This document shows positions 25,653 to 35,703 of a stretch of 64,000 bases of DNA, in pieces; the first letter of the stretch is position 1; each line of letters starts with the position of its first letter. The translations under genes were made by a program, and so were the position numbers. The notes under the pieces were generated by a model. The model made no database searches. It was not told the origin of the DNA and saw only the letters and a program-made list of their open reading frames with translations. Source of the DNA: Ancrocorticia sp. (GTDB lineage: Bacteria; Actinomycetota; Actinomycetes; Actinomycetales; Actinomycetaceae); contig JALCLX010000002.1 of the NCBI GenBank assembly GCA_022648165.1, positions 1 to 64,000 on the forward strand, written 5' to 3'.

Positions 25653-26780
25653 TCACCGCAAGCCGACCGGCCGCTCCAACGCCAACGAGATCAACTCGTC
25701 AATCAGCTGTGGATACGGAACTCCCGTGTGCTCCCACAGCACTGGGTACATGGAAACCTTCGTAAATCCAGGAATCGTGTTATGTTCGTTGACGATAATC
25801 TGATTGTCCGGAGTGAGGAAGAAGTCCACCCTGGTCATACCCTCACATTCGAATGCGTCAAAGACGCGCACAGCCAATTCCCGCATCCGCTCCGCCACCC
25901 CAGCATCCACGGCAGCAGGAATCTCCATGTGGAAATCTTCCGTCTGTACGTACTTCGTATCGAAGTCGTACCAACCGCCCGGTTCCATATCGAGCGCGAT
26001 CTCCCCTAGGACAGACGCACGAGCCGGATCATCCCCATGCCCGCCGAGCACGGCGCATTCGATCTCCCGGCCCACGATGCCCTGTTCGATCAACACCTTG
26101 GGATCGGTTTTCTGCGCCACGGTGACGGCCGCATCAAGTTCGTCCGGCGCATTCACCTTTGTGATACCCAGAGACGAACCCGCGCGCGCCGGCTTGACGA
26201 ACAGCGGATAGGTCAGCATTGCCGCATCTGCTAACACTCCAGTCCGATCCATCCGCCATCTCTTCGGAGTAACGACGACGTAGGGAGCCACCGGGATATC
26301 CGCGGCCTCCATAACGACCTTCATAAAATGCTTGTCCATGCCTGCAGCGGAAGCAAAGACGCCGGAACCTACATATGGCACACCCGCCATCTCGAGCATC
26401 CCCTGGATGGTGCCGTCCTCACCGAATGGCCCATGGAGCAGCGGAAATGCCACATCCACCTGCCCTAATACGCCCAGTTTCTGTGCCGAAGCATCGGTGC
26501 GTGCAGCAGAGGTGGAATACACCGTTTCCGGTTGGGTGTTCATTCCAAGGAGCACTTGGGTTTCCGAAGGCGGAACAACACCGTGCGGTCCACCCGCCTC
26601 AAGCACATCGGGATCATCTGTTCCCGGTACCCACGTGCCATCCGTCCGAATCGCAATCGGGAGAACTTCGTACTTTTCGGGGTCTATTGCGCGTATGACC
26701 GATGCTGCGGTAAGGCACGACACGGAATGTTCTCCCGATACTCCACCGTATATAAGAGCAACGCGGATCTTCGACGACAT
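25653..26780 (-). CDS. ddl: D-alanine--D-alanine ligase
   Basis: 375 residues. ATP-grasp enzyme making D-Ala-D-Ala for peptidoglycan. Motifs include GGVSGEHSVSCLTA, LHGPFGEDGTIQGMLEMAGV, the ATP-grasp stretch VKPARAGSSLGITKV and the metal-binding end FLTPDNQIIVNEHNTIPG. The Tyr/Phe specificity region matches D-Ala rather than D-Lac ligases only by family resemblance. It is far from the division cluster but close to murA, another wall gene on the same strand. Confidence 0.94.
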   Translation of the reverse strand: MSSKIRVALIYGGVSGEHSVSCLTAASVIRAIDPEKYEVLPIAIRTDGTWVPGTDDPDVLEAGGPHGVVPPSETQVLLGMNTQPETVYSTSAARTDASAQKLGVLGQVDVAFPLLHGPFGEDGTIQGMLEMAGVPYVGSGVFASAAGMDKHFMKVVMEAADIPVAPYVVVTPKRWRMDRTGVLADAAMLTYPLFVKPARAGSSLGITKVNAPDELDAAVTVAQKTDPKVLIEQGIVGREIECAVLGGHGDDPARASVLGEIALDMEPGGWYDFDTKYVQTEDFHMEIPAAVDAGVAERMRELAVRVFDAFECEGMTRVDFFLTPDNQIIVNEHNTIPGFTKVSMYPVLWEHTGVPYPQLIDELISLALERPVGLR

Positions 26781-26985
26781 GAGATACCTTCCTGCGTGGG
26801 CAATCGTGATTATCGTACCCCGCGCGCCGCACCGATTTGCGTGGGCAACTCGCAGGAGTCACATATTCGTAACCTGCCCACAACACCCGTGACATGCGCG
26901 CTTGATTCATGGGATGATGATGAGGGGAAACGTCGCGCTGCTGTATCGAACAGACCATGCAGCCCATCGAACAGGTAGGGGAAAC

Positions 26986-27657
26986 ATGAAACGGGGAACA
27001 CGTCTCATTACTGCCACGATGATCGCCTTGGCCTTGACGGCGTGTAGCTCTGCCCCATCAACCACCGGCCAGGCTGCTCCAAGCTCAGCGGAGTCAACTC
27101 CAAGTGCCGTACAACCTTCGCCTCACACGAGTACTTCCTCTTTGTCTGCCACGCCCTCGCAGACCACAACAAGCCTTTCTGAGGCGCAGCTTCGCATCAA
27201 TTCAGCTATCGCGAAGATCAAAGAAGTGAAGTTCACGCAAGCCGAGCAATCGTCTTCTGATTTTCCCGCTCTACACGGCAATTACCTCATCACCAACGCG
27301 CGTGCAGCGGTTGACGGCTCCGTAGAACGTGTGATTGTGGAGTATGACGGCACGGGAGAACTTGAATGGCAGGCTGCCTGGGTTAAGGAAGCCACCACGC
27401 AAGGCAAGGGCGATGCCATTGATGTCTCAGGCAATGCCATCCTTGACGTGACAATAGCCGGAACACGCTACCCGGAAGACGGCGAGGACGATAATATCCT
27501 TGCAGCGTTCCCCACCACTCAGGTGATTTCGGATATCTACATTGAACCTTCATTCGAAGGCATGCAGCAGATCGTCATCGGCACTACTGAGCAGGTCCCA
27601 TACCGCGTCAACTTCGACGCCAGCACAGGAATCCTGCTCATCGAATTCCAGCGTTAA
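26986..27657 (+). CDS. Lipoprotein with AMIN-like domain
   Basis: 223 residues. A lipoprotein signal ends in the lipobox ALTAC (Cys20), followed by a Ser/Thr/Pro-rich linker to about residue 70. The C-terminal part (RVIVEYDGTG ... YRVNFDASTGILLIEF) resembles AMIN-like domains of actinobacterial lipoproteins, thought to bind cell-wall polymers. ATG 26986 has AGGGGA upstream and leads straight into the signal peptide, so it is preferred over upstream Met codons. It converges with murA. Confidence 0.8.
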   Translation: MKRGTRLITATMIALALTACSSAPSTTGQAAPSSAESTPSAVQPSPHTSTSSLSATPSQTTTSLSEAQLRINSAIAKIKEVKFTQAEQSSSDFPALHGNYLITNARAAVDGSVERVIVEYDGTGELEWQAAWVKEATTQGKGDAIDVSGNAILDVTIAGTRYPEDGEDDNILAAFPTTQVISDIYIEPSFEGMQQIVIGTTEQVPYRVNFDASTGILLIEFQR

Positions 27658-27682
27658 GTCGGATACCCGGCCTGAGGCACGG

Positions 27683-29005
27683 CTATTCGATCTTCTCCAC
27701 ATGCGCCCCTAATGCGTGGAGCTTCCGCATAAAGTGTTCATACCCGCGGTCGATGATGTCCGTATTCGAAACGTAGGACGTCCCATTGGCCGCGAGCGCC
27801 GCGATCAAGTATGAGAAACCACCGCGCAGATCGGGAACCTCAATGTCTGCGGGATGCAGCGGCGTCGGCCCCTGAATCACGGCGGAGTGGTAGAAATTCC
27901 GCTGCCCAAAGCGGCATTCCAGCCCTCCGAGACATTCCCGATACGTCTGGATGTGCGCACCCATCTCTACCAACGCATCGGTGAAACCCAAGCGGTTTTC
28001 ATACACGGTCTCGTGAAGGATGGAGATGCCAGACGCTTGTGTGAGCGCCACGACCATCGGTTGCTGCCAGTCTGTCATGAAGCCGGGGTGAACATCCGTC
28101 TGCAATGAAATGGAATGAAGCTCGCCCCCCGGGTGCCAAAATCGGATGCCGACGTCGTCGATTTCAAACGCGCCACCCACCTTCCGGAACACGTTGAGAA
28201 AGCTCATCATATCGAGTTGTTTCGCGCCGCGAACGTAAATATCTCCGCCTGTAGCGAGTGCCGCTGCCGCCCAGGATCCTGCCTCGATCCGGTCCGGCAG
28301 TGACGTATGCGAATACCCGTAAAGTTCTGGAACACCCTCAATGCGGATGGTTCGATCGGTGTCTACGGAGATGATCGCGCCCATCTTCTGTAGCACGGCG
28401 ATGAGATCCATGATCTCCGGTTCTACCGCCGCATTGGAGAGCATCGTGATGCCCTCGGCCATCACAGCGGTGAGCAAGGTCTGTTCGGTGGCACCCACGG
28501 ATGGATACGGCAAGCGGACAGGCTTTGCCTTCAGTCCCTTCTCCGCCACCAAGTGGAGGCCAGCGGGCTCTTGAATCCGCTTCGCGCCGAACTCTTCCAA
28601 CACACGCATGTGAAAATCCACTGGGCGATCGCCGATGTGGCACCCGCCCAGGTCTGGAATGAACGCCTCTCCCAGCTTGTGAAGCAGTGGCCCAGCGAAA
28701 AGGATAGGAATACGGGAAGAACCTGCAAGGCCGTCCATCTCCTCCGGGTCGTCCGGCAGATGCAGCTCCCCTGGCGTGATCTCCACAATCCCTGCATCCT
28801 GGCTGTACTCAACACGGGCGCCATGCAAGCGAAGCAAGTCTGTCACCACGTCGACGTCGCGAATCAAAGGAACGTTGCGGAGCACGGACGTATCAGATGC
28901 AAGCAATGCCGCCACCATCGCCTTGGATACGAAATTCTTGGCGCCACGCACAGTGATCTCACCCGTCAATGGTGTACCACCTGTAATCCGGAGTTTTCCG
29001 CTCAT
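27683..29005 (-). CDS. murA: UDP-N-acetylglucosamine 1-carboxyvinyltransferase
   Basis: 440 residues. First committed step of peptidoglycan synthesis: enolpyruvate transfer from PEP to UDP-GlcNAc. It has the N-terminal RITGGTPLTGEITVRGAKN and the active-site loop GGCHIGDRPVDFH with Cys122; presence of Cys predicts fosfomycin sensitivity at the target level (family knowledge). The late motif HPGFMTDWQQPMVVALTQA matches the family. No second murA is seen in the window. Confidence 0.94.
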   Translation of the reverse strand: MSGKLRITGGTPLTGEITVRGAKNFVSKAMVAALLASDTSVLRNVPLIRDVDVVTDLLRLHGARVEYSQDAGIVEITPGELHLPDDPEEMDGLAGSSRIPILFAGPLLHKLGEAFIPDLGGCHIGDRPVDFHMRVLEEFGAKRIQEPAGLHLVAEKGLKAKPVRLPYPSVGATEQTLLTAVMAEGITMLSNAAVEPEIMDLIAVLQKMGAIISVDTDRTIRIEGVPELYGYSHTSLPDRIEAGSWAAAALATGGDIYVRGAKQLDMMSFLNVFRKVGGAFEIDDVGIRFWHPGGELHSISLQTDVHPGFMTDWQQPMVVALTQASGISILHETVYENRLGFTDALVEMGAHIQTYRECLGGLECRFGQRNFYHSAVIQGPTPLHPADIEVPDLRGGFSYLIAALAANGTSYVSNTDIIDRGYEHFMRKLHALGAHVEKIE

Positions 29006-29103
29006 GATTCTCCCTTGCGCACGGAATCGGGAACCGCCGTCCGATCATCCTTCCACACAATTATCCGCCCATACAGCAAACCCCGTCACACAACGTGCCC
29101 AGA

Positions 29104-29160
29104 GCATAACAATGGCGTGTGTAGGAAATCCATCGTACACACGCCATTGGGATGTTATGC
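29104..29160 (-). terminator. Large hairpin after leuD
   Basis: AATGGCGTGTGTA (29111-29123) pairs with TACACACGCCATT (29136-29148), extended by GCATAAC (29104-29110) and GTTATGC (29154-29160) with small bulges. It begins 4 bp past the leuD stop. The T-tract is poor, so it may act as a Rho-independent terminator or an mRNA 3'-end stabiliser. Confidence 0.6.
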
Positions 29161-29164
29161 GCAC

Positions 29165-29821
29165 CTATGCCAAGGGAGCTTCATCACCAACTGGACGGGC
29201 AGAAACCACTACCTCTTCCGGCAGATGCTTCTTCGGCAAGGTCTTTGGCTTGAACGATGGACGCGTTTTCTCAAATTGAGTGATGAGCTCCTCATTCTGC
29301 AAAGTGAGCCCAATATCATCGAGGCCCTCCATCAAGCGCCACCGCGTGTAATCGTCAATCTGGAACGAGCAGGTGAAGCCGCCGCACGCCACTTGGCGAT
29401 TCTCTAGGTCAACCGTCACTTCAATTCCCGGTTCGTTCTCCAGCAGTTTCCAGAGTTGCTCCACGTCTTCCTGGGACACTACTCCGGCAACGAGGCCCTG
29501 TTTACCAGCATTGCCACGGAAAATATCCGCAAAGCGCGGAGCCAGAACAGCCTTGAAGCCGTAGTCCTTGAGAGCCCAGACGGCGTGTTCGCGCGAGGAT
29601 CCCGTGCCGAAATCTGGCCCCGCTACCAGCACGGTGCCCCGTGAATATGGTTCGCGGTTCAGAACGAATCCAGGATCTTTGCGCAAACTGGCAAAGAGGG
29701 CATCCTCGAATCCGGTACGGCTGATCCGTTTCAAGTACACAGCCGGAATGATCTGGTCTGTATCGACCTCACTGCGGCGCAGCGGTACTCCAATACCTGT
29801 GTGCGTGATGAACTTTTCCAT
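29165..29821 (-). CDS. leuD: 3-isopropylmalate dehydratase small subunit
   Basis: 218 residues. Pairs with LeuC to isomerise 2- to 3-isopropylmalate in leucine synthesis. Motifs include [43 protein letters not shown] and [11 protein letters not shown]. It starts 13 bp after leuC, and a hairpin closes the transcript. The last ~20 residues ([20 protein letters not shown]) extend a little beyond the family core. Confidence 0.94.
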   Translation of the reverse strand: MEKFITHTGIGVPLRRSEVDTDQIIPAVYLKRISRTGFEDALFASLRKDPGFVLNREPYSRGTVLVAGPDFGTGSSREHAVWALKDYGFKAVLAPRFADIFRGNAGKQGLVAGVVSQEDVEQLWKLLENEPGIEVTVDLENRQVACGGFTCSFQIDDYTRWRLMEGLDDIGLTLQNEELITQFEKTRPSFKPKTLPKKHLPEEVVVSARPVGDEAPLA

Positions 29822-29834
29822 CGATGCTTTCCTT

Positions 29835-31244
29835 TCAGGCAGCTACGGGCGGCAGGTCGGCAGGTGTAGAAAGCGTGCCGCGAACGGCCGTTGCTGCCGC
29901 TATGAGCGGCGATACCAGGTGGGTGCGGCCACCCGGGCCTTGCCGTCCCATGAAGTTTCTATTCGATGTGGAAGCAGAACGTTCGCCCGGCGATAGCCTG
30001 TCGGCATTCATCGCCAAGCACATCGAGCAGCCGGCATTGCGCCATTCCGCGCCAAAATCGAGGAAGATTTTGTCCAGGCCCTCGTCCTCCGCCTGCAGCC
30101 GGACGCGCGCGGAACCCGGTACTACCAATACCCGCAGGTTATCCGCCTTCTTGCGCCCTTTCATCACAGACGCCGCGGCGCGCAAATCCTCAATGCGCCC
30201 GTTCGTGCACGATCCAATAAACACCGTGTCAACCGCGATGTCTTTCATCTTGGTCCCCGGGGTCAAGGCCATGTATTCCAACGCCGCTTCTGCGGCGCGC
30301 CGCTGTGTTTCGTCCGCCATATCCGCGGGCTCGGGAACCTCTCCAGAAATAGGAACACCCTGTCCAGGGTTGGTCCCCCATGTCACGAACGGCTCGAGTT
30401 CGTTCGCATCAAGGTCGACGACGGTATCGAAGACCGCGTCGTCGTCAGTCGCCAACGTACGCCAGTATGCAACTGCTTCATCCCAATTCTCCGGAGCGTT
30501 CGGACGTCCCTTGATGTATTCGAATGTTGTTTCGTCCGGTGCGATCATCCCAGCGCGCGCACCTGCTTCGATCGACATGTTACAGATGGTCATTCGCGCT
30601 TCCATCGAAAGTGAGCGGATTGCCTCACCACGATATTCAATCACGTGACCTTGCGCACCATTTGTGCCAATCTTGGCGATGATCGCCAGAATAATATCTT
30701 TCGCAGTGGTACCCGGCCGCAGTTTCCCGTTCACAATTACGGCCATCGTCTTAAATGGTGCCAACGGCAAGGTCTGCGTTGCGAGTACGTGCTCCACTTC
30801 AGACGTTCCGATGCCGAAAGCCAAGGCTCCGAATGCTCCATGCGTCGACGTGTGCGAATCGCCGCATACGATCGTCATACCCGGCTGAGTGATACCAAGT
30901 TGAGGTCCGACCACGTGGACGATGCCCTGATCAGCATTGCCGAGCGAATAAATCGGAACGCCAAACTCCTCACAATTCTTACGCAGCTGGTTGATCTGCG
31001 CAGCCGAAACTGGATCGGCGATTGGAAAATCAATGTTGACGGTTGGTGTGTTATGGTCTTCCGTCGCCAACGTTTGGTCGGGACGGCGGACTTTTCGTCC
31101 GGCGAGCCTCAAGCCTTCGAACGCCTGGGGGCTCGTCACTTCGTGTACAAGCTGAAGATCAATGTAGAGAAGATCAGGCGACCCATTTTCTCCATGCTTG
31201 ACAATGTGATCAGCCCAAACCTTCTCGGCAAGAGTGCGGCCCAT
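29835..31244 (-). CDS. leuC: 3-isopropylmalate dehydratase large subunit
   Basis: 469 residues. Aconitase-family [4Fe-4S] enzyme of leucine synthesis. Cluster ligands lie in [14 protein letters not shown] and [28 protein letters not shown] is the family signature. ATG 31244 with AGGAG upstream gives the usual start [15 protein letters not shown]; upstream Met codons would run through the regulatory region. Transcription diverges from the IclR-type gene. Confidence 0.95.
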   Translation of the reverse strand: MGRTLAEKVWADHIVKHGENGSPDLLYIDLQLVHEVTSPQAFEGLRLAGRKVRRPDQTLATEDHNTPTVNIDFPIADPVSAAQINQLRKNCEEFGVPIYSLGNADQGIVHVVGPQLGITQPGMTIVCGDSHTSTHGAFGALAFGIGTSEVEHVLATQTLPLAPFKTMAVIVNGKLRPGTTAKDIILAIIAKIGTNGAQGHVIEYRGEAIRSLSMEARMTICNMSIEAGARAGMIAPDETTFEYIKGRPNAPENWDEAVAYWRTLATDDDAVFDTVVDLDANELEPFVTWGTNPGQGVPISGEVPEPADMADETQRRAAEAALEYMALTPGTKMKDIAVDTVFIGSCTNGRIEDLRAAASVMKGRKKADNLRVLVVPGSARVRLQAEDEGLDKIFLDFGAEWRNAGCSMCLAMNADRLSPGERSASTSNRNFMGRQGPGGRTHLVSPLIAAATAVRGTLSTPADLPPVAA

Positions 31245-31301
31245 GAATGCTCCTTTACTATCGGATCCACATTCGCCCTTCGGGACGACACGACGCATTT
31301 G

Positions 31302-31320
31302 CATCTCACGTATTGAGATG
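31302..31320. promoter_or_regulatory. Candidate IclR-type operator between leuC and its regulator
   Basis: CATCTCA-CGTAT-TGAGATG is a perfect 7-bp inverted repeat with a 5-bp spacer, lying in the 89-bp divergent gap. It is well placed to control both leuCD and the regulator gene, as NdgR/LtbR sites do in other actinobacteria. The start codon of the regulator is 14 bp away and has no ribosome-binding site, so its transcript may be leaderless. Confidence 0.6.
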
Positions 31321-31333
31321 AGAATATCATTCC

Positions 31334-32110
31334 ATGGACACGATTGATGGCTCAAATTCCGAAGTTCACAGTGATAGCGGAAGCGGCGTCGGCGTACTCG
31401 ATAAAGCTGCCGCGGTACTCAGCGCACTAGAATCCGGCCCTCAGACCCTCGCCGAGCTCGTCACCGTTACCCACCTCGCACGCCCTACCGCACATCGTCT
31501 CGCGACTGCACTCGAATACCATCGCTTCGTGGGGCGTGACATGCAAGGCCGATTCGTGCTAGGGCCGCGGCTGGGCGAATTGGCATCCGCCGCAGGAGAA
31601 GACCGCCTTCTTGCTGCCGCTTCTCCAGTCCTTATCGCACTTCGCGATCACACTGGCGAATCTGCGCAGCTGTTCCGCAGGCAGGGCGACCAACGCATCT
31701 GTGTTGCCGCTGCCGAACGCACAATGGGGCTGCGCGATTCCATACCGGTAGGCGCCACGCTGTCCATGAAAGCCGGCTCTGCCGCACAAGTTTTGCTCGC
31801 ATGGGAGGAACCCGATCGGCTACACCGTGGGCTTCACGGAGCGAGCTTCACCGCCACAAACCTATCGGCCGTACGGCGGCGCGGCTGGGCGCAATCGGTT
31901 GGAGAACGCGAACCGGGAGTCGCTTCGATTTCTGCGCCTGTGCGCGGACCTTCAGGACGAGTCATCGCAGCAGTCTCCATCTCCGGACCCATCGAACGGA
32001 TGGGCCGTCAGCCTGGGCGCCAGCACGCCGCCGCAGTAGTCACCGCAGCAAAGCGCCTCTCCGCAGTGATCCAGACCACCGAAGGATTGGGAAACAACCA
32101 CACAGCCTGA
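31334..32110 (+). CDS. IclR-family transcriptional regulator (LtbR/NdgR-like)
   Basis: 258 residues. An N-terminal winged helix-turn-helix ([25 protein letters not shown]) is followed by the IclR effector domain ([32 protein letters not shown]). In actinobacteria an IclR protein divergent from leuCD usually represses or activates leucine and sometimes tryptophan genes. The inverted repeat at 31302-31320 is its likely site. No Shine-Dalgarno sequence precedes ATG 31334. Confidence 0.88.
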   Translation: MDTIDGSNSEVHSDSGSGVGVLDKAAAVLSALESGPQTLAELVTVTHLARPTAHRLATALEYHRFVGRDMQGRFVLGPRLGELASAAGEDRLLAAASPVLIALRDHTGESAQLFRRQGDQRICVAAAERTMGLRDSIPVGATLSMKAGSAAQVLLAWEEPDRLHRGLHGASFTATNLSAVRRRGWAQSVGEREPGVASISAPVRGPSGRVIAAVSISGPIERMGRQPGRQHAAAVVTAAKRLSAVIQTTEGLGNNHTA

Positions 32111-32248
32111 TACCGCGTCCACTTCTCACCGATATTCGCAGCTCAGTGCGCTGCCAACGTGCGTCAGGCACGCTAAGATGACCACGTACTATTGGCCGAT
32201 CGTCCCATGTTGCGTTCGGCACGCGCTCCCTATGCGAAAGAGAATTTC

Positions 32249-33181
32249 ATGCTGTTACCCATCCTCATTGCCGTAGCGGTCGGCTGCCTGATGCCAGCCC
32301 AGACAACAATCAACGCGCGGATGGGCCGCGCGGTGAAATCGCCTCTCGCGGGGACTCTGATTGCCTTCGTCATCGGCGCTGCATTCCTTGCATTACTCGC
32401 ACTCGTTTCCGGCGCACGGCTGCTCCCACCTGCCGGCAGCCCCTGGTGGATGTGGATCGGAGGCGTGCTGGGAACAGTCTCCATCACGCTGGTCATCGTC
32501 ATATTCCCGCATGTGGGCGCCGTGGAAACCGTAATCCTCCCTGTGGTTGGCAAAACGATCACCGCTCTCGCAGTAGACAATTTCGGCTGGTTCTCATCAA
32601 CACAACAATCAATGACGTGGCAACGCGGCTTCGGCGCGGTCCTTGTTGGCGTCGGAACTGTAGTGGCTGTTGCGAATCGCGATAGTTTTGCTGGACGCAA
32701 GGTAGGGATTCAATGGCGCCTCCTCGGGATCGTCTCCGGAATCATCGCAGCCGTGCAGGCAGCTTTAAACGGCGCTATCGCCAAGGCTCAGGCCGCGAGC
32801 GCCGCGGCCTCCGGCACCAGCGCTGCACCCACATTCCAATCATTTATCTCTCCCGCTTTCCTCACTTACGGGATCGGCGCACTGGTACTCCTTGTCCTCG
32901 TACTCGCTGTCCGGCAATTCCCCACGCGCGTCGAGAGTGTCCCATGGTGGGCCTGGTTCGGCGGCGTCGTCGGTGCCGGTTTCGTCCTTGGCATGGCGTA
33001 CCTGGTTCCCACTCTTGGAACGGGTGTGGCGCTTACGGTGGCACTTGTTGGCCAAATCATCGGTTCGTTCGCTATTGACCAGTTCGGCTGGTTCAATGCG
33101 CCACGCAACACAGTCACCTGGATCAAGCTCGGAGGCGTTCTGCTGGTGGGCGCGGGAGCCGCACTTTTCCAGCTGTTTTAA
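32249..33181 (+). CDS. DMT-superfamily transporter with two DUF606 repeats
   Basis: 310 residues, about ten hydrophobic spans. The two halves are internal repeats: GWFSSTQQSMTWQRGFGAVLVG near residue 110-130 and GWFNAPRNTVTWIKLGGVLLVG near the end occupy equivalent places. Single DUF606 (YdcZ) units are ~150 residues, so this is a tandem form. Substrate unknown; relatives are drug/metabolite exporters. ATG 32249 begins the first membrane helix; an upstream Met at 32192 would add a non-hydrophobic leader. Confidence 0.82.
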   Translation: MLLPILIAVAVGCLMPAQTTINARMGRAVKSPLAGTLIAFVIGAAFLALLALVSGARLLPPAGSPWWMWIGGVLGTVSITLVIVIFPHVGAVETVILPVVGKTITALAVDNFGWFSSTQQSMTWQRGFGAVLVGVGTVVAVANRDSFAGRKVGIQWRLLGIVSGIIAAVQAALNGAIAKAQAASAAASGTSAAPTFQSFISPAFLTYGIGALVLLVLVLAVRQFPTRVESVPWWAWFGGVVGAGFVLGMAYLVPTLGTGVALTVALVGQIIGSFAIDQFGWFNAPRNTVTWIKLGGVLLVGAGAALFQLF

Positions 33182-33205
33182 GCGCTCACTGGCTGTTCTA
33201 GGCGC

Positions 33206-34486
33206 TCATTGGAAGAATCGATCCACAATCCCCTTTGAGTATGTGGCGGTTTCGTTCATATCGCCGAAGCTCATCACCTCACCCGCGTAATATGTGTTCC
33301 GGCGCCCTTGCATAGCTTCAACGCGCTGATACCACCCGTCGGCATAATCGGCCGAGCTCACATGAGGGAAGTAGTACCACGATTTCTCGTCCAGAACGTC
33401 GTCAACCCAGAATCCCCAGCTCTTGAGATCCTTGAGCACCGTCTCACGCGTTTCTTCCAAACTCAAGGTTGGCTTGCCCGGATAGTTTCGCAACGAATAT
33501 GTGACGATCGGCTGATCCGGTTCGCCCATGTACCGCACATAGAACACCATCGGGTGGCCATAGCGCTCTCCCGTCATATTGTCTGGGATGAAGGAAGACT
33601 GCTTTGGAAGATTGCGCACCATGACCGCATGAGTCGCGTATTCATTGTGGATGATCTTGGAGAACTCTCGCTTCTCATCGTCGTCCGCATCGGCGTACGC
33701 CGCGAATTGCGCCAACGGCGTGGTGACTATCAACTTATCGAAGGTTTCCGTTCCTGAAGGTGTGGTGACCCGGATCTCTTCCTCGCTGCGTTCCACTTTC
33801 GTCACAGGAGAATTCAACGTAGCCGGATGCTCAATGATCTTGTTGACCCCTTCGTAGATTGCCTGGGTCCCATCCCGCCACGTCCACAGGTTGTTGGTTG
33901 CGAATGCCTTAATGGTGGGAATATCCAGGTATTTCAACACGTAGGCCGCAGGAATAACTTCAAAATAACCGTAGCCAAATGATGTAAAGGGCTGGGCATA
34001 CAGGTCCGTCAATGCTGCCACACCGTTCTTGGCGAAGAATTCGCGCAGCGGCAACGCCAAGTCTGGATAGAAAGTTCCGTAATGCCCGTTAGCGTCATAG
34101 CCCGGGTACTTTTCTTTGAGGATCTTCTCCAGCTTATTCAGCTGCAGCAGCAGGCGTGCGCCCTTCCACATATTCAACCCGGTGAAGGGTTTGTAAAGCT
34201 TGCCATCCGGCCGGCGAAAATCTGTGTGGGCAAGCGACTCTGCGCCTCCGCGCACCACGCCAGCCGCCCTGCATAGCTCGTCGATTGTGTCGTAATCAGG
34301 AACGCCCATAATGGCGCCCATCTCGATGCTCTTCCCCTTGAAACGCGGAGAATAGCATTTCCCACCCACGCGATTGGCTGCCTCATAGATCGTGTAGTTG
34401 TGGTAACCGTTCTTTTCTAGATAGTACGCGGCCGCAAGGCCCGCCGGGCCTCCGCCAATAATGCATATCCGTTCGTGTGCATCCAT
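33206..34486 (-). CDS. FAD-dependent amine oxidase-type oxidoreductase
   Basis: 426 residues. A dinucleotide-binding motif IIGGGPAGLAAAYYLE at the N-terminus and the following GGKCYSPRFKGKSIEMGA match the flavin amine oxidase/protoporphyrinogen oxidase-like superfamily. The C-terminal closing motif is YAGEVMSFGDMNET. Substrate unknown. I chose ATG 34486, 10 bp after the SRPBCC-like gene, with the FAD motif starting eight residues in. The two genes appear to be an operon, so the pair probably acts on one compound, possibly a lipid or pigment; that is inference. Confidence 0.78.
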   Translation of the reverse strand: MDAHERICIIGGGPAGLAAAYYLEKNGYHNYTIYEAANRVGGKCYSPRFKGKSIEMGAIMGVPDYDTIDELCRAAGVVRGGAESLAHTDFRRPDGKLYKPFTGLNMWKGARLLLQLNKLEKILKEKYPGYDANGHYGTFYPDLALPLREFFAKNGVAALTDLYAQPFTSFGYGYFEVIPAAYVLKYLDIPTIKAFATNNLWTWRDGTQAIYEGVNKIIEHPATLNSPVTKVERSEEEIRVTTPSGTETFDKLIVTTPLAQFAAYADADDDEKREFSKIIHNEYATHAVMVRNLPKQSSFIPDNMTGERYGHPMVFYVRYMGEPDQPIVTYSLRNYPGKPTLSLEETRETVLKDLKSWGFWVDDVLDEKSWYYFPHVSSADYADGWYQRVEAMQGRRNTYYAGEVMSFGDMNETATYSKGIVDRFFQ

Positions 34487-34496
34487 GGGAAGTCCC

Positions 34497-35525
34497 CTAT
34501 CTCTCGATCCCGTACTCACGCATAACGTCTCTTTGCCGTTGCGCGGCAACTCTGTCGTTCTTCCTGGGAGTCTCCGCCGTCCATCCCTTTTTCGCATTGT
34601 TCGCTGCTATATCAGGTGTGTAATCCGTTCCAGGCTGAGGCGGCCAGTTCGGATCCTCCGTAAACGGCGCACGAATAGACGCCACCCGCGGGAAGTCGCG
34701 CGAATACCGAATCTGTGGATAGGGATAGCGTTTTTGGAGGCGTGGATCAGTGGCATAGGCGCGGCCCATCAGTTCCGCGTAGAGCCGCATCAACAGCGGC
34801 TTCGGCTCCTCATGGCGCGCGGACGCCTCCACTTTTTCTGTGAGCCGCTTGTTCATAATCTGTCCGCCCTCATTGATGATGAGCCCCATGAGAAATGCGG
34901 CGATCCGGTTGGTATTGGGCCCCACCACGATGTTCCAGCGGCAGTACAAGCGCGTGCGCTGCCCACCATCGAGGGGTTCCAAAGCATACGTGTAGTTCCA
35001 TTTTGTGAAATCCATAAGCGGGGTCAGAATGAAGCTGCCACCCGGCGTCCACGTTGGGTCACGGCTATCGGCGTACCACACCACGTATTTTCCCGGAACC
35101 ATGTCCGCAACTTCGCAGCCCCACCCCGCGTAGCTCCACGCGAACAAGTCTCCTGGCGCATAGGCGTCTGGTTCCTGGTATTCAGGCTGGATGTTGTACA
35201 TGTTATCCACGGACATTCCAAACATCTTCTCGAAGAAGGTGAAGCTGTAGAAGCCGGCCTTCGCCGGATGCAGCTGATAGATGTGCTTCCACACCTCGTC
35301 CGTGGGGGCGTTCAGATCCGCCACTTGCGTCATCCGCATCGCGCCCGGTTCCGGTACCAGATCGTCTCCCGGCAAAGCCGTGTTCTGTTGCTCTGGCGTC
35401 GCTTTTATCTGATCCGCATACAGCCGTACGGCCAGTTGCATACCACCGTATATTGCGCCCGACGCCGCCCCCGCGGCACCGATTCCTTTGGCAAGCGTCC
35501 GCAAACCCGTGCCCAATCCGCCCAT
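34497..35525 (-). CDS. SRPBCC-like hydrophobic-ligand domain protein
   Basis: 342 residues. After an N-terminal Gly/Ala-rich segment, residues ~60-230 resemble the START/SRPBCC fold (ADLNAPTDEVWKHIYQL ... WSYAGWGCEVADMVPGKYVVWY ... WNYTYALEPLDGGQRTRLYCRW), which binds lipids or other hydrophobic ligands. The C-terminal 100 residues are charged and Pro-rich and match nothing I know. ATG 35525 with AAGGGGGAA upstream is preferred to the longer frame from 35645. It precedes the FAD oxidoreductase by 10 bp. Function not assigned. Confidence 0.7.
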   Translation of the reverse strand: MGGLGTGLRTLAKGIGAAGAASGAIYGGMQLAVRLYADQIKATPEQQNTALPGDDLVPEPGAMRMTQVADLNAPTDEVWKHIYQLHPAKAGFYSFTFFEKMFGMSVDNMYNIQPEYQEPDAYAPGDLFAWSYAGWGCEVADMVPGKYVVWYADSRDPTWTPGGSFILTPLMDFTKWNYTYALEPLDGGQRTRLYCRWNIVVGPNTNRIAAFLMGLIINEGGQIMNKRLTEKVEASARHEEPKPLLMRLYAELMGRAYATDPRLQKRYPYPQIRYSRDFPRVASIRAPFTEDPNWPPQPGTDYTPDIAANNAKKGWTAETPRKNDRVAAQRQRDVMREYGIER

Positions 35526-35703
35526 GGTAAATTCCCCCTTAGGTTCTCTGCCACCGCAGGCACACTGCTTGAACCACGCATCGTCGAATACGCCGGCCAA
35601 CCACTGCAACGTTGCAGGGAACGATTCGAAACTGCCCAACACCACGAATATACGTCGCCCAATGTGGCCTAATTCACGCCTTTTGTCCCACTACACTGGA
35701 CTC

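Noticed and set aside
35488-35703. Upstream extension of the S66 peptidase
   Set aside because: It would overlap the start of the divergent SRPBCC-like gene and shows no peptidase features.
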